From Caprimulgus europaeus (taxonomy: Eukaryota; Chordata; Aves; Caprimulgiformes; Caprimulgidae): 64,000 nt of DNA. Positions 38,346 to 50,467 of this stretch are shown piece by piece. Position 1 is the stretch's first letter; the number at the start of each line of letters is the position of its first letter. The position numbers and the translations under genes were made by a program. Under the pieces are notes generated by a model, which worked only from the letters and a program-made list of their open reading frames with translations, was not told where the DNA came from and made no database searches. Location of the stretch: assembly GCA_907165065.1 (NCBI GenBank), contig OU015526.1, positions 72,005,723-72,069,722 on the forward strand. Reading direction: 5' to 3'.

Positions 38346-38376
38346 CAAGTGATTTTGTTTCTCTGCTAGGTAAGTA
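38346..38376 (+). promoter_or_regulatory. Possible recursive splice site
   Basis: A pyrimidine-rich tract ending TTTGTTTCTCTGCTAG (AG at 38,368-38,369) is followed directly by GTAAGTAA (from 38,370). A full acceptor abutting a full donor with no exon between is the signature of recursive splice sites, which divide very long introns in steps, notably in long neuronal genes of vertebrates. If real, a plus-strand gene spans this window. It could also be coincidence. Confidence 0.3.
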
Positions 38377-39937
38377 AAATAAATATGTAGATAACTAAGA
38401 AAAACTGTAATGTCACAGAATGTAATGTCAATTATCTATAAGTGCCTGAAGGTATAAACGACAACTGTGCACATAAATTATTGAGCTTGGTCTATAGGAA
38501 TGTAACTACAATTTTGCTGAAAATGGAGGGAAAGGAGTTACTATAAGCATTGCAAATGGCTCACAAAATGACAGCAGTCCCACCAATTGCAACTGGCAAA
38601 ACACTAGAAGCTGAAATGTCTTGAACAATCTTGCATTATCATAAGAATTTATTAGAAATTAATGTATAATCCCACCTCTACCACCCAAGATTTTGTTACA
38701 GCTCTGAATTTTCCCATTCTTGAAAAAGAACTTCTCTTTCAAAAGCCATCTGAAAGAATATTCATTCCAGTCATATGCAGTATTGCAAATAGTACATATT
38801 ATAATCTTCTTGATCAGAGATTTTTCTAACGTATATAGAAAAATTGGACAATCATATACAAATCCTGCAGAACTTAGAACCTTTAAATACCTCCAGCTAA
38901 TCAACATAATTCGTGGCGGTCTTGTCCTTAGCACAGATTTTTTTTTAACTACAACACCATAAATTACCTTGAGGCAAAGACATCTTAGACAAAGTTCCCA
39001 TCAGCTGCTCTGCTTCTTCCTCATGAGAATTTTTTAATAAAGATTCTTTATCATTTGTTTTTAGAATTGTGGCAGTTTAACCACAGAGGCTCGTTCACAA
39101 TTAACTCTATCCTAACCAAATCCAGGTCAAGAATGTGTGACATTGACTAAGGTGTGCCTCTACCTTTGGGGGAAGAGAAGGCATTGCACTTTTGATTTTT
39201 ACCTGCTCTTAATTAAAATGTAGGCATATTTCCAAGACTGTGTGTACCATGAATACTGTGAGATTTATAATAAGTGACATTCCTGTTCATGTTTGTAAAG
39301 CTATAGTAAAATGCATTGGTGTAAATCTGGAAATTATGTAGTAATATTTACGGAATATGACATAATTTGACATCTAATTTAATTGGATTTTTTTTAGAAA
39401 GTACCTACCTGCAAAAAAGACATATAAAAAGAATATAGGGGTATTTGTTTTGTTTTCATAAGAAATTCTTTTTTCCCATAGTAAGCAGCAAAACCTTGAA
39501 CCTTCAGCAAAGTTTTTCAATCAGCTTGTGTAAGTTTCATTTTAAAAATATACATATAAAGCTATGATTATACAATTAATGTCTCCAGAAAAAAAAGAAA
39601 ACTACATAGTTTTGAATTGCAGTGAAAGGGTTGTGGGCCAAGAGAAGTCATCACATGCAGGACAGTTGATTTCATTCTAGATTTGTATATGGATTTACCT
39701 GATTGTCTCACAGCTTCATGTTTTACTGAAGAAAGTTGACAGTGCTGGTCTCAACAACAAATGCCTGACTGTAATTTATACATAAACACACTCTCCTAAG
39801 GAGAAAGAGAAACAATTACAGAAACAGACTATAAATATTTTCTGTTAGTTACTCAGAGTCAATTTTGTTAGGGAATCTAATCTGTTTTCAGAAAATTGTG
39901 CCAAATGTTAGAAAATAACTTCCAGAATGCAGTCATG
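38377..39937. other. AT-rich unique sequence, no gene seen
   Basis: Open frames at about 38,660-38,960 lie on both strands, are under 95 codons and have no resemblance to known proteins. Confidence 0.5.
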
Positions 39938-41893
39938 ATCATAGAATCATATAATGTTGTGAGTTGTGAGTTGGAAGGGACCCATAAGGATCATTGAGTC
40001 CAACTCCTGTCCCTGCATAGGACAATCCCAAGATTCAGACTGTGTGTCTGAGGTTGTTGTCCAAATGCTTCTTGAATATTGTCAGGCTTGGTGCCATGAC
40101 TACCTCCCTAGGGAGCCTGTTCCAGTGCTCCACCATCCTCTGGGTGAAGAACCTTATCCTAGTGTCCAGCCTAAACCTCTTCTGACACATCTTCCTGCCA
40201 TTTCTTCTGGTCCTATTGTTGGTCACTAGAGAGAAGAGATCAGCACCTGCCCCTCTTCTTCCCCTTGTGAGGAAGTTATGGACAGCGATGAGATCTCCTC
40301 TCAGTCTCCTCTTCTCCAGGCTGAACAAACCAAGTGACTTCAGCCTCTCCTTATACAGCTTCCCCTCTAAGCCCTTCACCTATCTTGTGACCCTCCTCTG
40401 GATACTCTCTAGTAGCTTTATATCCTTTTTATATTGTGGCACCCAAAACGGCACACAGTACTCAAGGTGAGTCCGCATCACTGTAGAGCAGGATGATCAC
40501 CTCCCTCAACCAGTTGGCAATTCAGTGCTTGATGAACGCCAGCACATGGTTGGCCCTCTTGGCTGCCAGGACACACTGTTGGCTCGCATTCAGCTTGCTA
40601 TCAACCTGAACCCTTATGAGAGGTCTTGCTATGACATCTGCCAGCTCTTTAAGTAGTCCCAGATGGATCCAATCAGGCCCCACTGACTTACAAGGATCCA
40701 GCTGGAGCTGCAAATCCCGTACAAGTTTGGGGCTAGTAGGAGGTTTTTCATTTTCTCAGTCATGGTTCTCGAGTCCAGGGCTCTGGGGGTTAGTGAGTGT
40801 TGAAGACGGAGGTAAAGAAGGCATTAAATGTCTCTGCTTTGTCTATGTCCCTATTTGTGAGCTGACCACGCTCTTTAAGTAATGGGCCAATGTTCTTCCT
40901 GGTCTGCCTTTTGCTATTAACATATTTTAAAAAGCTCTTTTTATTGCCTTTCACAGTACTAGCCAGCTTTAACTCTAATTGAACTTTGTCCACACAGATT
41001 TCCTCCCTGCAGTGGCGAACGGCATCTCTCCCATGATGACTGACCTTGATTCCACTGGCCATACACTTTATTTTTCTGCTTTAGTTCTAGAAGAAGAATA
41101 TCCCTGTTCAGCCAAGGCAGCCTTCTGCCTCACCTGCTTGACTTCTGATGTTTTGGGATTGCCTGGTCCTGTGCTCTTAGGAGGTGATACTTAAAAAGTG
41201 ATCAGCACTGATGGACCTTGGCACCTTCAAAAGCTTTTTCCCAGGGGACCTTACCCTGAGCAACCCGAAGCCCACTCTCCTCATATCCACAATTGAGGTC
41301 TTGCTGGTAGTTTTCTTCCTGTTACCACAGATTTTGAAGTTGACTACTTTGTGGTCACTGTGGCCAATTGTCAATCACCATCAATTGCCACTTCACTCAG
41401 AAGACCCCCTCTGTTGATAAGCAACAAGTCAAGGAAGGCACCTTTCCTGGTCAGTTCCCTTAGAACCTCTACCAAGAAGTTGTCATCCAGCTGTTTTAGG
41501 AATCCTCTGGACCTGTCTGTATCAGCTGTATGGTATTCTCAGTTGACATCTGGCAGGTTGAGGTCCCCTATGAGGACAAGGGCAGATGACTTAGAGGCAT
41601 CCTTTAGTTCCTTAAAGAACAGCTCATTAGGGTTGTCATGCTGTCTGGGTGTCCTATGGTAGACTCCCACTATGACATCTGCTTTATTTGTCTGTCCCTT
41701 TAGCCTTACCCAGAGGCTCTCAAGTGTGCCATCACCAGCTGTGAGCTTCATGCACTCCAGTCCCTCCGTTATGTACAGTGCAACCTCCCCGCCTTGCCTG
41801 CCCTGCCTATGCTTCCTGAAGAGCCTGTAGCCATCCATCATGGCACACCATTCACAGGACTCATCCTACCAGGTTTCAGTTATGCCAATAATA
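39938..41893 (-). mobile_element. CR1 LINE, 5'-truncated and internally deleted
   Basis: The 3' end is marked by ATCATAGAATCATATAATG at 39,938, the complement of the CR1 tail. The element runs on the minus strand through the C-terminal ORF2 region, part of the reverse transcriptase and most of the endonuclease, and breaks off at about 41,893 where a TA repeat begins. Compared with the copy at 17.6-21.5 kb it lacks roughly 0.8-0.9 kb of reverse transcriptase. Its 3' region differs clearly from that copy, so it belongs to another CR1 subfamily. Confidence 0.93.
40026..41890 (-). pseudogene. CR1 ORF2 relic lacking the reverse transcriptase core
   Basis: The endonuclease half shows GYRLFRKHRQGRQGG, SLWVRLKGQ, LIGDLNLPDVN (GDFN expected) and GHSDHKVVNFKI. 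The catalytic His of SDH, lost in the other copy, is kept here (codons 41,351-41,359). Stops and frame changes separate these blocks. In the reverse transcriptase half, KELADVIARPL from the start of the domain passes without a frame break into VQVDSKLNASQQCVLAAKRA from near its end. The junction is at about 40,605-40,622. The palm motifs, including the FADD catalytic site, are missing. The C-terminal [15 protein letters not shown] and VEHWNRLPREVV blocks follow, ending at a stop near 40,035. Confidence 0.88.
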
Positions 41894-41908
41894 TATATAT
41901 ATATCTAT
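41890..41908. repeat. Short TA repeat at the CR1 5' junction
   Basis: ATATATATATATATC directly abuts the 5' break of the CR1 copy. It may mark the insertion point, or it may have expanded later. Confidence 0.8.
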
Positions 41909-44525
41909 AAATCTCAACTATTTCACAAAGCAAAAGATTAATTATAGATAAATCTTTTCAAAGCTGAGATTATTTTACTGTGCTATAGATGTATCTGCAA
42001 AACAGTGATCGCTCAGTGACAGCACAATTGGATGAGTAGGAAGGTATCAACTCTTCCTATGGCTGACATCTAAGGAAATGACCCTGGGCATATATTAATT
42101 GAGTAATGTACAGGCAACATGTTAAGGGCTTTCATTTTTCATTAACTTTACCCAGGATCTGTTTATCCACATTTAGAAAGCTAAAGAGAAAAAGGAACAG
42201 AGAAAGAAACGAAAAAAAATAGCTAAAAAATAAAAAGAATAAAACAGGGGTAATAAAAGAAATTAAAAGAAATTCTTATTGAACAATCCTGCATTCTTAC
42301 TTGTTTAGAGTAATATTTATCATTATAGGTAATCACTGGACTTTAGTATTCTATTGTTTATCACTGAGTGCTGACTCAGTAGGCCAGCAGAAATTAACAG
42401 GGTCTTCAAGCATATTGCAGGAAGCCGCTGAAATGAATGACAATGGTGTCTTTGGTTTTAGCTGTAAAAATTTTACACAGTACATCAAGAACCTAAAAAT
42501 TCACTGAGGCCCTGATGCCGCTAGAATAGAAAGGTCTGTAAATTGGTAGGTAATATTAAACAGAAACAGCATATTAAAATGTGATTGATTATTTTGCTGT
42601 TCCCTCACTCTCCTTCTCTGCTCATCACCTCTCACTCTGTTCACCTACTCATGGTGCCTTCATAAAATGTGACTGAGTAGAGCAGCCTACGCTTTTTTAT
42701 TATTTATTTGTAAAAACCCTGATAGAGTAGGATCCTTTGCTTTGATGTAGGCTCATGGGAAAATACAAATAAGACAACAGTAAGTATAAAATTATCATTG
42801 GCTTTACTATTTCTCAAGCTCTTATCAATATTCTCTTTTAATAGTGTGCTGTTATAAAAGTAAACCTGTTAAAGCTTTCACAAAGGTATAAATAAACATA
42901 GTATTTTAATTAGATACAGATTGTCAAATACAGTCTTAAAATCTAATTTTCTGCTAACCAATTGACATATCATCAATTTAGATTCGACTCCTTTTATTTC
43001 CTTTTCTTCCTCTGTTTGCAATGCTCTGAGAGGCCATTCTATCTGCTTTATGCTCAGACATATTTTTCTTTCTAGCAATTCCCATATACATTCTTACTTC
43101 CATCTTACTTCCTTAGTTTATTTAAGTGTTCTTATTTTTCACCCATATCTGTTCACTTGTCTTTAGTCTTTAAAACTTTATTTTCCCCAAACTGTTTTAA
43201 ATATTCTCCTAATCTAAATAAGTGCTCTGGTTCAGGCCTGTATAATATTTACTGAATATTCAGATACCAAGGAGGTTTTGTTTATGCACTGTCTTGTATG
43301 TAAATTGTGATCGTAATACCTTCATAGCCTTTTAAGTCTTCCCACTAGAGGCAAAATGTAAATACAACACTGAAAAAGGTATGTTGATGGAAGATGTGGG
43401 AAAGCACAGAAGCACAACAAGATCAATTTTTCTTTTCCTAAATTTTGAGCACGCTAGATTTCTATTATTATTATTATTATTTATTCTTTTACTCAATACT
43501 AGGGAAGAGATGCTACTAAATTTCAGCATTTAGTGTAGCTGAAAAGGGGCTTTTCTGATAAAGCTGCTGTGGATGGTACACCAAAATAATGGTAAACTAA
43601 AACATCTGGTGTCATCAGCCCAAAGCCACCAATAAGTGGCCGAGCTTCAGCCCATAAGTTCAGGTTGGCATGACAGCAGTTGCAAGCCATACAGGGATTT
43701 CCCAAGAAGGGTGGTAAGTGTTGTTATCTATCTGGCCTGGTTATACCAAAATAAAGATGAATCTTTCTTACCTCCACTCTCACCACCATTTCAGTGAGGT
43801 CATTGTGTCAACACAACTAGAGGTGCAGGGATATGGCACAGTATTACGTCATGCAATTTCAAACATGCAGCCTTTTTTAGGTTCTTTTTTTGTCTTACCT
43901 AGTTTTACATTTTCTGTGTTTTTATTCTGATTGCATCATTTCCTAGATATATGGATAAAGCACACTCACAGAAAAATGCTTTGTAGGAATTTCTTAATGA
44001 GTGCTTTCTTTTCAGATTAGGTTCTCCTTTAAAATATTAATTCAGTATGATAACCTCAGATTTACATCAAATGAATACATAAGTTCTTTCAGTCAGTACA
44101 TTTGCTGGTTATGTCCTGACTATTGACAAGCAGCTTCTCCATGTTAATTTTCATGGGCAACCTCTTTTCTTTACCTCTTATTCTGTGTTTTTATGAAAAT
44201 AAAGATTTTTCTCAAAAGTCTTTTCTTCTTTCTCTTTTTTGCCAGCTCAACGGTTTTCTTTGCTATGGCACTGAGTATATTTCAAAATGGGTTTCATTAA
44301 TGTGTCTGCTGGATCTGCTGCTTACACAAACTCAGGATATTTATTACCTTCCTGCACTGAACCGAACAAGTCCCTAAATTACAATGTGCTATTAAAAATG
44401 ATGCATATGAAATGTCTTCCAAGCAAAGTTTTCAAAGATCTGCCTAAATGTTGATCCGCTCATACAATAATTGACTTAAACAGACAAACACCACTTTCTT
44501 AAGAGTGATGAGACTTCCATTAAAA
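41909..44525. other. AT-rich unique sequence, no gene seen
   Basis: A TTA trinucleotide run lies at 43,464-43,483. No open frame resembles a protein and no transposon is recognisable. Confidence 0.5.
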
Positions 44526-44588
44526 TCACTTATTATTATATAAGTTATATTATATATATTATATTATATATATAATATCACTTATTAT
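44526..44588. repeat. TA-rich palindromic tract between direct repeats
   Basis: TCACTTATTAT occurs at 44,526-44,536 and again at 44,578-44,588. Between the copies is a stretch of TATA and TTATA words that is largely self-complementary. Confidence 0.85.
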
Positions 44589-47500
44589 CACCAGGTATTC
44601 CATGGGATCATTCAGGATTTTTTTTAATGTTTCACATAACACATTACCAAAGCTTTTTAAAAGGAAAAAGAAAAAGGAGAAGGAAGAGAGAACCCTGCCT
44701 GCCTGCCTTGTCTTCTTGACATACTTCAATCTCACTTTTTAAAGAAAATAGTAGGCTCAGTACTGAAAATCCCAATTAAAGGAAGGACTCTCCAGGAAGC
44801 ATTGTATAAGATGCCTAAATCCTAGAGAGAAGCAAGCACATCCCTGTCCTTACAATTTCCTACTGGCTGGTTACACTGCTTTTGTGTCTTGTGTGGATGT
44901 CTTAGATACTGATCTTCCTTGCACTGCTCAAACAGTCAGCATGACAGAGTCTGCTTACAGAGCAAATGCCTAAAACAGGGACACGATGACATTGCGTACT
45001 CTTGCACTAAAGACTGTTGGGGGTTCTAGGTCTTCAGTACTCATTCAGTGTTATTCTATCCAATTGAGTTCTGGATTTATGTTTTCACAGCAAGATAATT
45101 TACCAAGTTTAAATTTACTCTGGCTTTGAAGTCAGTGTTCTGCTTTTGTGCCATTTCAGCTGCTAGCATTTTAAGTAATGTATATATTAACAAGAACTGC
45201 TGCAGTGAAGCCAGAAAGACAACAGATTTCTCAGGCCTCTGGTAATTTTTTTTGCACTTGTGAGGCAGAGTGAAATATAAAGTCCTAGACAGGAGCTAAG
45301 TCTACTGCTCACAGTCCATTGCTTACTCAGCCAGCAAACCCAGAGAGCTGAAGAGCTAAGTTATTGGGCAGAAATAATGTTATCTAGCTCTTTATAGTAG
45401 ATATTCAAGCATATTTCTTTGCAGCATCTATTTTTTTCTTTGTTCAAATAGTCGCTCTTTTACATTAAGCCTGAAAGCCTGGAAATACACAGACACATTG
45501 TCAAAATAAAATCCCTCTGCCAACTTAACATGGTATCTCTCCTAAAATATCTATGTTAATGAAATTGAACTTAATTATTCCTTTTTAAGTTCTACAGGAT
45601 AATTTCCCTTTGCAAGTAAAAGGTAGAGATTTGTCACCAAGTGTTTTTACTTTTTCAGAACTCAGATTAATTTTTCCTACTTGGTTATAAAACAACAGAG
45701 GCAGGTGGAGTCTAAGGTAATTTTCCTTTTGGGCCAAGAATGCCAGATCTGTACAATTGGACCAAAAATAAAGTTATTTGTATTATTATTTCATATTTTA
45801 CAGTGAAAGGAGTTACATCCTGGGTATATATATACGATTAATTGCAATAAAACAATGAAAAGTCTAGACAGCACATAAAATAAAGAAGAAACAGAAAACA
45901 AAAGCACTGTGAACAAAATGCAGTGTATATGAGCACAGGGTGTGTAAAGTATTCATCGGTGTTTAATCCTGTAATCAATGAAATGCTCCCAGACTGAGAA
46001 TGTCTTTTGAATATTTTGTTAATTTTAAATGTCATGATGAAAAACAAGGAATGCAAAGACCAATAATTTTACTGAGAGCACTCAGACTGGTCAGCATCAG
46101 TGATAATTAATATTAAGAAGAGGAAAATTTGCTGGGAAAATGTTGCATTTATGCACATGGATTAAGTAAATCATTAAATATTAAGCTGATTTTCTTTAAT
46201 TACAATATTCAACAAACTTACCAGCCACTCACCAGGAAGAGAAGTTAAACTCTAAGTGACTTACCTTTAAAGTGGGCAGACTTACTTGCATTCAGGAAGT
46301 TTCCCTAGATATTACGATTGTCCAGTGGGGTGGGGCTTAGAAACCAAACATATTGTATGATAAGGTTGTAAACCTTTCAGTGCTAAAGAATAATTTTAAA
46401 AACTATTCTGAAGTGCATTCTGATATAGACCTTTGATTTAGTTTAGTATTTACTCTATAGGAAACCCAAGTGCTTTTGCTCTAACACACAATCACTATTT
46501 ACAGAGAAGAAACCCAAACTATAATGCATTTTTTCTCTTGCATTTTGATTCCAGAAATCACACCTGAAACATACCATGAAAATTATGCCATATTGATGCT
46601 ATTCAAAGAATAGATAACAAAACACCCTAATGTCAAAACCAATTTCATTTTTCCACCAAGAGAATGAGGCCATCTCTAAACATATTAAAATATTATTCAC
46701 TTTGACAATAAAACTAGTTTCAAGACATGAACTATTGCTATATTAGAGAAGGGAAGTAATCAGTATTTTTCATTTTCTAAGAATCTCTATAATACAAAAA
46801 ATCCATCATGTCTAATAGAATTGGTAAGTACCTGGAAGGCAAATGTCTTTTCTTATTTCCAGTGTGAAATCTGGTTTGAAACAAGCACTTACAGTTAACT
46901 CACTTCTCTCTAACATCAGAGAAGTTTGACCAATAATGAATGAGAGTATTATCCATATCTTTTTTTTGAAATGACATAAATTTCTCATTACTATTCTATT
47001 GTGCTTTTTTGTACTATTAAAGTGCCCTAAAGGGATATATATGTGGTTGCACTTAATGCTCAACAGTACTACAAATGGTAATATTTCCAAAGATTTTAAC
47101 CTAAAGCATTTAGTTGTTCAAATCTGTTGACTGTTATTACCCACTTGCTATTATATTTTTTCTGCTAATTTATTAGACTTCCTACAGTGTGTTACACCAA
47201 CAGCAACTTTTATGTTACTAGCTACATTCTGTATAAGTGTGCTTCATGTCAGATAGTAAATCAAGCAATATAGGTGTTAATACAATTTAATGCATTTTCT
47301 TAAGAAAAGCTTCATTTTGACTAAGTGGTGATCATCCCTTATGGATTTAATGAAACAGATTAAAAAAAGAGATCAACAGAAACATTGAGTAAACTTTTTA
47401 CATTACTTGCTTATGTACAAATCAAGAACTTCAGTACTTTAGCTGTGATGGGCTGACCCTTTCTCTGTCAATATTTAAGTTGCTGCTGCTCTACGTCAGC

Positions 47501-47720
47501 TCTAGTGATCATCACAGAGATTATTACTGTTATGTGATTGTTATAGTGTATTTAATCCCTCTAGCTTTATGCATCAAGAAGCTGGATTATTGTGATGGAA
47601 TTTCTCTTTGCTTAGGAAAGACAGAATTGACTCTGAAGCAGGGCGAGTTATTTACTTTTTACTTACTTAAGACTTGTAACAGCCACTCCATATTATTTAC
47701 TTTCTTCTCCACTGAGGAGT
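44589..47720. other. AT-rich unique sequence, possible faint L2 trace
   Basis: No gene is visible. A stretch at about 47,560-47,640 reads IKKLDYCDGISLCLG on the plus strand, resembling the LDYCN block of L2-type reverse transcriptases. Without neighbouring blocks this is too weak to call. Confidence 0.45.
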
Positions 47721-47763
47721 AACCTATGGATCCATTGAGCAGCAACCTATGGATCCATTGAGC
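47721..47763. repeat. Tandem duplication with 23-bp period
   Basis: The 20-mer AACCTATGGATCCATTGAGC occurs at 47,721-47,740 and at 47,744-47,763 without mismatch. Each copy contains the palindrome ATGGATCCAT. Confidence 0.95.
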
Positions 47764-48839
47764 TCACCCCTCCTTTGCTCCTAAAAAACCACTGCTGTGC
47801 TACACGTCTAGTGGAGCCAAGTTCCATATCTAAAGCCCAAGCAAGCCCGCATGAGCTTTGTTACTACACAGTTTTCACAAGGAGTGAAATGTGACAAAAG
47901 GCCTTAGTTCTCTGCCAGTGTATTTTTCTGCACCTGCATGGGATGGGGAAAAATACTATGCCAATTTAATTTACAGGAGTTGTAAGCATTTAAGTTTACT
48001 GTCAGTTACTGTCACTGCTTAAGCAGCCAATTCATTACCATTAGAAATAAATTTCACAATATCTAAACATCTTCAGCTTCCTGAAGATCAAAAGTGCATT
48101 TTACCAGTGATATCAAGTCACGATCTTGAAGCAGATTCCTTTTCCTACCAACCTGAACTATTTTTGAAAGGACATAAATAGATGTGTGCTTCAACATCGT
48201 GGTCAAAGTTTCTGAATGTAGCCCCTGTATTTAGCCACTTTTTTTAGTTAGGCTTTTAAAGGCTGTGTAATATTACTATTTTTGAAAGCACGGATTTAAA
48301 TAAACCATTTTTATGGTGTATTGAAACTTGATTTTATTTAATTTAAAATTACTGCTTTCTTTGTTTGATGCATATCATTTGCAAATGTGGTTTGGTTAAC
48401 GGGACTTTACAAAGTGCAAAGTTAATGATCAGTCTTATTTAAAGATCAGTAGCTAATGTCTTTTCTGTGTGAAAATACAAGCACAAAAGCACAGCCTCAA
48501 GACTAAACTCTTAGTTACTATGGTGATATCATGAAGCATGGTAGCAAATGTTAATTTAAAGCTTTCTTCCATTTCTTATTCAAATGGTTAGTACAAAGTA
48601 TTCTCCAGTATATCTCCAGATCAATGTCTTTGTTCCTCTCCTGTCAAACTATAGACAAAGAGGAGCCATACTGCTTAACAATATTGCTATAGGAGACTGG
48701 ATTAAAATAATCAATATGGCTTTTAACACATGCTTTTCATTTCAAACAAAACTCTAAAATTCCAATTCTTGGATTGTCACCTGCCAGTAATTGTGCTAGA
48801 TTACATTATAACTGTCATTTCCCATAGCAACTAACTGTA
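47764..48839. other. AT-rich unique sequence, no gene seen
   Basis: Nothing is recognisable. Confidence 0.5.
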
Positions 48840-48960
48840 GGAACATAGGAGTTATTACACTAAATCAGATGTCTGGTCCATCTTGTCTGACATCCTGTTT
48901 TTCAGACTGCCTTGATCATACCAAAAGGCACAAGAAAGCTCATATACCAGGAGAAAGAGG
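48840..48960 (-). repeat. Old CR1-type 3' tail relic
   Basis: The plus strand reads GGAACATAGGAGTTATTACA, then CTAAATCAGATGTCTGGTCC and ATCTTGTCTGACATCCTGT. This resembles the 3' end of an old reptile-type CR1 seen in reverse (GAACATAAGAACGGCCATAC, CTGGGTCAGACCAAAGGTCC, ATCTAGCCCAGTATCCTGT). The downstream part decays beyond recognition. The family is recalled, not searched, so the subfamily is not named. Confidence 0.5.
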
Positions 48961-50403
48961 TTGGTGAGATAGCCTCTATGTCTTTCATGCTATATGGGAC
49001 TAGAGAAAAGACCAAATAAGGTTCCAGTGCCAGAACTATGTTGGTCAACCTACCACGGGGCTGTCAGATTAGCTGTAACTCCAAGTTACATGGACTTTAG
49101 AGATTTAAATTCCCAGGTGGAATCTAGTGTTTAAATAACATAAATGCTGTTGGAGTTGTAACTTAAACAGTGAACATTATAATTAAGGTCTTCCTTACTT
49201 CTAAAATAAATTTAAATTCTCTGAAACAGTACATCTTATATCACAGGACAAGATCAGATAGTCCTTGTCCTCTCAATTTCATCAAGTAAAGTAAAATTCT
49301 TGTTATATTTGTGTGTATCATGACAAACGTGGCACTGCAGCTTTGCACTACTTCTCATTAACAGAATGGATTTACCACAGTCCCAGGTATGGTAAATGAA
49401 TATAGCTTCACCTGTGAAAAAAACCCTAGTGTATATTTCCTACAGACCTATTTATTTTCATTCTACCACTGTCTACAACGCTGATATTTTATACCTGCAT
49501 AGTGAAAGTATTACCTAATCCTGCATTATCTGACTTTGGTGCCAGCACTACTAAACAGTTCAGTGTCTAAGTAGCCATCTACTGTTAATCCTTTCAAAGA
49601 AATGGGCATTCATCTATGAGGGCAAACTAACCACCTAAACACAATAGCCATTAATTTGCACTTTGCTAAAACCTAAACAAGTCATATATTCAAATATATA
49701 TATAGGTAGAAAGAGATTAAGAAAGTAGCAGAGTCGTACTTACGATAATACAGCATTATATAGTATCACTTTGGTTACTAAGTACAAAAGTAAAATTTTA
49801 AAATCAGTTTTCATAACTGTAGTGCATGTGCAACACCAGGAAAGCTGGCTTTTATTTATTTTTTGCTTTTATTCTTGTCAAAATAAGACAATATAAAATA
49901 AAAACCCCCAACGAAGGTTAATTTTTCAATAACATGTTGTGCATGGTAGGTCTTATATTACCAACTCACTCTGCTCCTCTCTTCTAAGTGTTGAAGCACT
50001 ACTTAAGGTGTCTCTTACAGGAGCCTGAATAAAAAGCTTGCTGTTCAACAAGCATGTTCATTCAGTTTACCTGTCCTTCTGTTTTCTATATATGCCTCTA
50101 AATTTAAAATTTTTCATAAGTCACTGGTTATTTGGGGGAATCTGAATCTGTAGTTCAAAATACTGACATAATTTTAAAGCATTTGGCATACCAGTGAGCA
50201 TGTTTCCAGAGAAAGGAAACAGTCGAGTATGATTCACTGAAATGTATTGTTTTTAGGGGCCAAACTTACTGCAAAATTACAATCAAATTATATTTGCCAA
50301 GAAAACAAAAACAGGGGAAAAAGGAAAAATATTCAATTTGGCATTTCTGATACACTTCATTTTACAAAGGGATTTAATGTATCTAAATATATAAAACCAC
50401 ACT
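48961..50403. other. AT-rich unique sequence, no gene seen
   Basis: Nothing is recognisable. Confidence 0.5.

Positions 50404-50462
<59 letters not shown>
50404..50462. repeat. Compound microsatellite (CA)13 then (TA)16-17
   Basis: A pure CA run (50,404-50,429) passes directly into a pure TA run (to 50,462). Both runs are uninterrupted, so this locus is likely length-polymorphic. Confidence 0.98.

Positions 50463-50467
<5 letters not shown>

Noticed and set aside
43772-43816. 45-nt exon-like segment on the minus strand (donor GAG|GTAAGA)
   Set aside because: Every frame contains a stop and there is no partner exon.
46265-46336. Exon-like segment on the minus strand (donor AAAG|GTAAGTC)
   Set aside because: All three frames contain stops and the acceptor is only fair; this is typical of a pseudo-exon.
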